Of a DNA stretch of 36,857 nucleotides, positions 35,317 to 36,857 are shown one piece after another. Positions within the stretch are counted from its first letter, which is position 1, and each line of letters opens with the position of its first letter. Below the pieces are notes generated by a model. The model was not told the origin of the DNA and searched no databases. It saw only the letters and a list, made by a program, of their open reading frames with translations. The translations under genes and the position numbers were made by a program. Source of the stretch: an uncultured Oscillospiraceae bacterium (GTDB lineage: Bacteria; Bacillota; Clostridia; Oscillospirales; Oscillospiraceae); NCBI GenBank assembly GCA_947632695.1, contig CANRQC010000003.1, positions 1-36,857 of the forward strand, written 5' to 3'.

Positions 35317-36813
35317 ATGGCAAAGTTTACACCCCAGTCCGAGCTGCCCCTAGCCGACCAGATGCGGGTCCGCCGGGAGAAGCTGGAGGCCCTCCGTGCC
35401 GAGGGAATGGACCCGTTTCATCAGACAAAATTCGACGTGAACGCTACCTCCGCCCAGATCAAGGAGCGTTTTGAGGAACTGGAGGGCCAGACCTTCTCCC
35501 TGGCGGGCCGGATCATGAGCAAGCGGGGCATGGGCAAGGTGCTTTTCTGCGATTTGCAGGACAGCGCCGGCCGGATCCAGCTCTATGTGAAGATCGACGA
35601 GATGGAGGAGGACTCCTTCCAGCGGTTTAAAAAGTACGACATCGGGGACATCGTAGGCGTGACCGGTCCGGTCTTCCGCACCCAGCGGGGGGAGATCTCC
35701 CTGCGGGTACAGGAGGCCACCCTGCTGAGCAAGTCCCTGCTGCCCCTGCCGGAGAAATTCCACGGTCTGACCGACCGGGAGATCCGCTACCGCCAGCGGT
35801 ATGTGGATCTGATCGTCAACCCCGAGGTGAAGGAGACCTTCGCCAAGCGCAGCCAGATTCTTCGGGAGCTCCGGTCCTTCCTGGATGGGAAGGGCTTCCT
35901 GGAGGTGGACACCCCCATTCTGACCCCCTTTGAGATCGGCGCTTCCGCCCGGCCCTTCGTGACCCATCACAATACCCTGGACATGGATATGGTTCTGCGC
36001 ATTGAGACGGAGCTGTACCTGAAGCGGCTGGTGGTGGGCGGCATGGACCGGGTCTACGAGGTGGGCCGGATCTTCCGCAACGAGGGCATGGACCCCAAGC
36101 ACAACCCGGAGTTCACCTCTATCGAGCTCTACCAGGCCTATACCGATTACCACGGCATGATGGATCTGGTGGAGGAGCTGATGAAGACCGTGGCCCAGAA
36201 GGTCTGCGGCACCCTGCAAATCACCTACCAGGGCCAGGAGATCGACCTGTCCCACTGGGAGCGGATGACCATGGTGGAGGCGGTGAAGAAGTATTCCGGC
36301 GTGGACTTCGACCAGGTGCAAAGCGACGACGAGGCCGTGGCCCTGGCAAAGGCCCATCAGGTCCCATTGCCGGAGGCGCCTACCAAGGGCGCCATTCTGG
36401 CGGAATTTTTCGACGCGTTTGTAGAGGAGAAGCTGATCCAGCCCACCTTTATCTACGACTACCCGGTGGAGACCAGCCCCCTGGCCAAGCGGAAGCCCAG
36501 CAACCCGGCTTATACCGAGCGGTTCGAGTATTTCATCAACGCCACGGAGATGGGAAACGCCTTCTCCGAGCTCAACGACCCCATCGACCAGAAGGCCCGG
36601 TTTGAAAACCAGGTGGCCCAGCGCAAGAGCCTCGACCCGGCCAGCCGAGCCCAGGTGGACTATGACTACGTCACCGCCCTGGAGTACGGCCTGCCCCCCA
36701 CCGGCGGCCTGGGCTTCGGCGTGGACCGGCTGGTCATGCTCCTGACCGACAGCCCCTCCATCCGGGACGTGCTTCTGTTCCCCACAATGAAGTCCTTACC
36801 GAACGACAAGTAA
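35317..36813 (+). CDS. lysS: Lysyl-tRNA synthetase, class II
   Basis: OB-fold N-term; class II motifs RYRQRYVDLIVNPE, GRIFRNEGMDPKHNPEFTSIELYQAY, GLGFGVDRLVMLLTD. Confidence 0.97.
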   Translation: MAKFTPQSELPLADQMRVRREKLEALRAEGMDPFHQTKFDVNATSAQIKERFEELEGQTFSLAGRIMSKRGMGKVLFCDLQDSAGRIQLYVKIDEMEEDSFQRFKKYDIGDIVGVTGPVFRTQRGEISLRVQEATLLSKSLLPLPEKFHGLTDREIRYRQRYVDLIVNPEVKETFAKRSQILRELRSFLDGKGFLEVDTPILTPFEIGASARPFVTHHNTLDMDMVLRIETELYLKRLVVGGMDRVYEVGRIFRNEGMDPKHNPEFTSIELYQAYTDYHGMMDLVEELMKTVAQKVCGTLQITYQGQEIDLSHWERMTMVEAVKKYSGVDFDQVQSDDEAVALAKAHQVPLPEAPTKGAILAEFFDAFVEEKLIQPTFIYDYPVETSPLAKRKPSNPAYTERFEYFINATEMGNAFSELNDPIDQKARFENQVAQRKSLDPASRAQVDYDYVTALEYGLPPTGGLGFGVDRLVMLLTDSPSIRDVLLFPTMKSLPNDK

Positions 36814-36857
36814 GAAAAAGCCAGTGTTTATGCGGGTTTCGGGACTTTCCAAACTGA

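Overview
Chromosomal segment from a GC-rich Gram-positive gut-type bacterium, probably a Clostridia/Oscillospiraceae relative (inferred from gene content only). Left part: phosphate-uptake block (end of pstS, pstC, pstA, pstB, phoU, PhoB-type regulator, PhoR-type kinase). This is followed by an accessory patchwork (~5.6-12.1 kb) with gene fragments, strong palindromes, a DxDxDG-repeat protein, a radical SAM enzyme divergent from a cysteine-less radical-SAM-like paralogue, a patatin, a TetR regulator and an integrase fragment. Next is a compact ~8.9 kb element (12148-21064) bounded by 45-bp direct repeats of the 3' end of tRNA-Thr(GGT). It encodes integrase, CI-like repressor, Xis-like protein, CHC2 zinc-finger primase-like protein, RepA-like AAA ATPase, TerS and TerL, but no recognisable portal, capsid or tail gene. 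I interpret it as a phage-satellite-like island with its own packaging motor. It also carries 9-bp iterons in two opposed arrays, TGACCA-N3-TGGTCA palindromes, hairpins in its right tail and CTCAATCCTTT repeats near both ends. Right part: ordinary chromosome (VanZ-like, RsuA-type synthase, FMN riboswitch-ribU, macro domain/vWA pair, PucR-type regulator, ftsEX, two EnvC-like M23 peptidases, CtpA, greA, lysS). All family calls are from reading the sequence; no database search was run.
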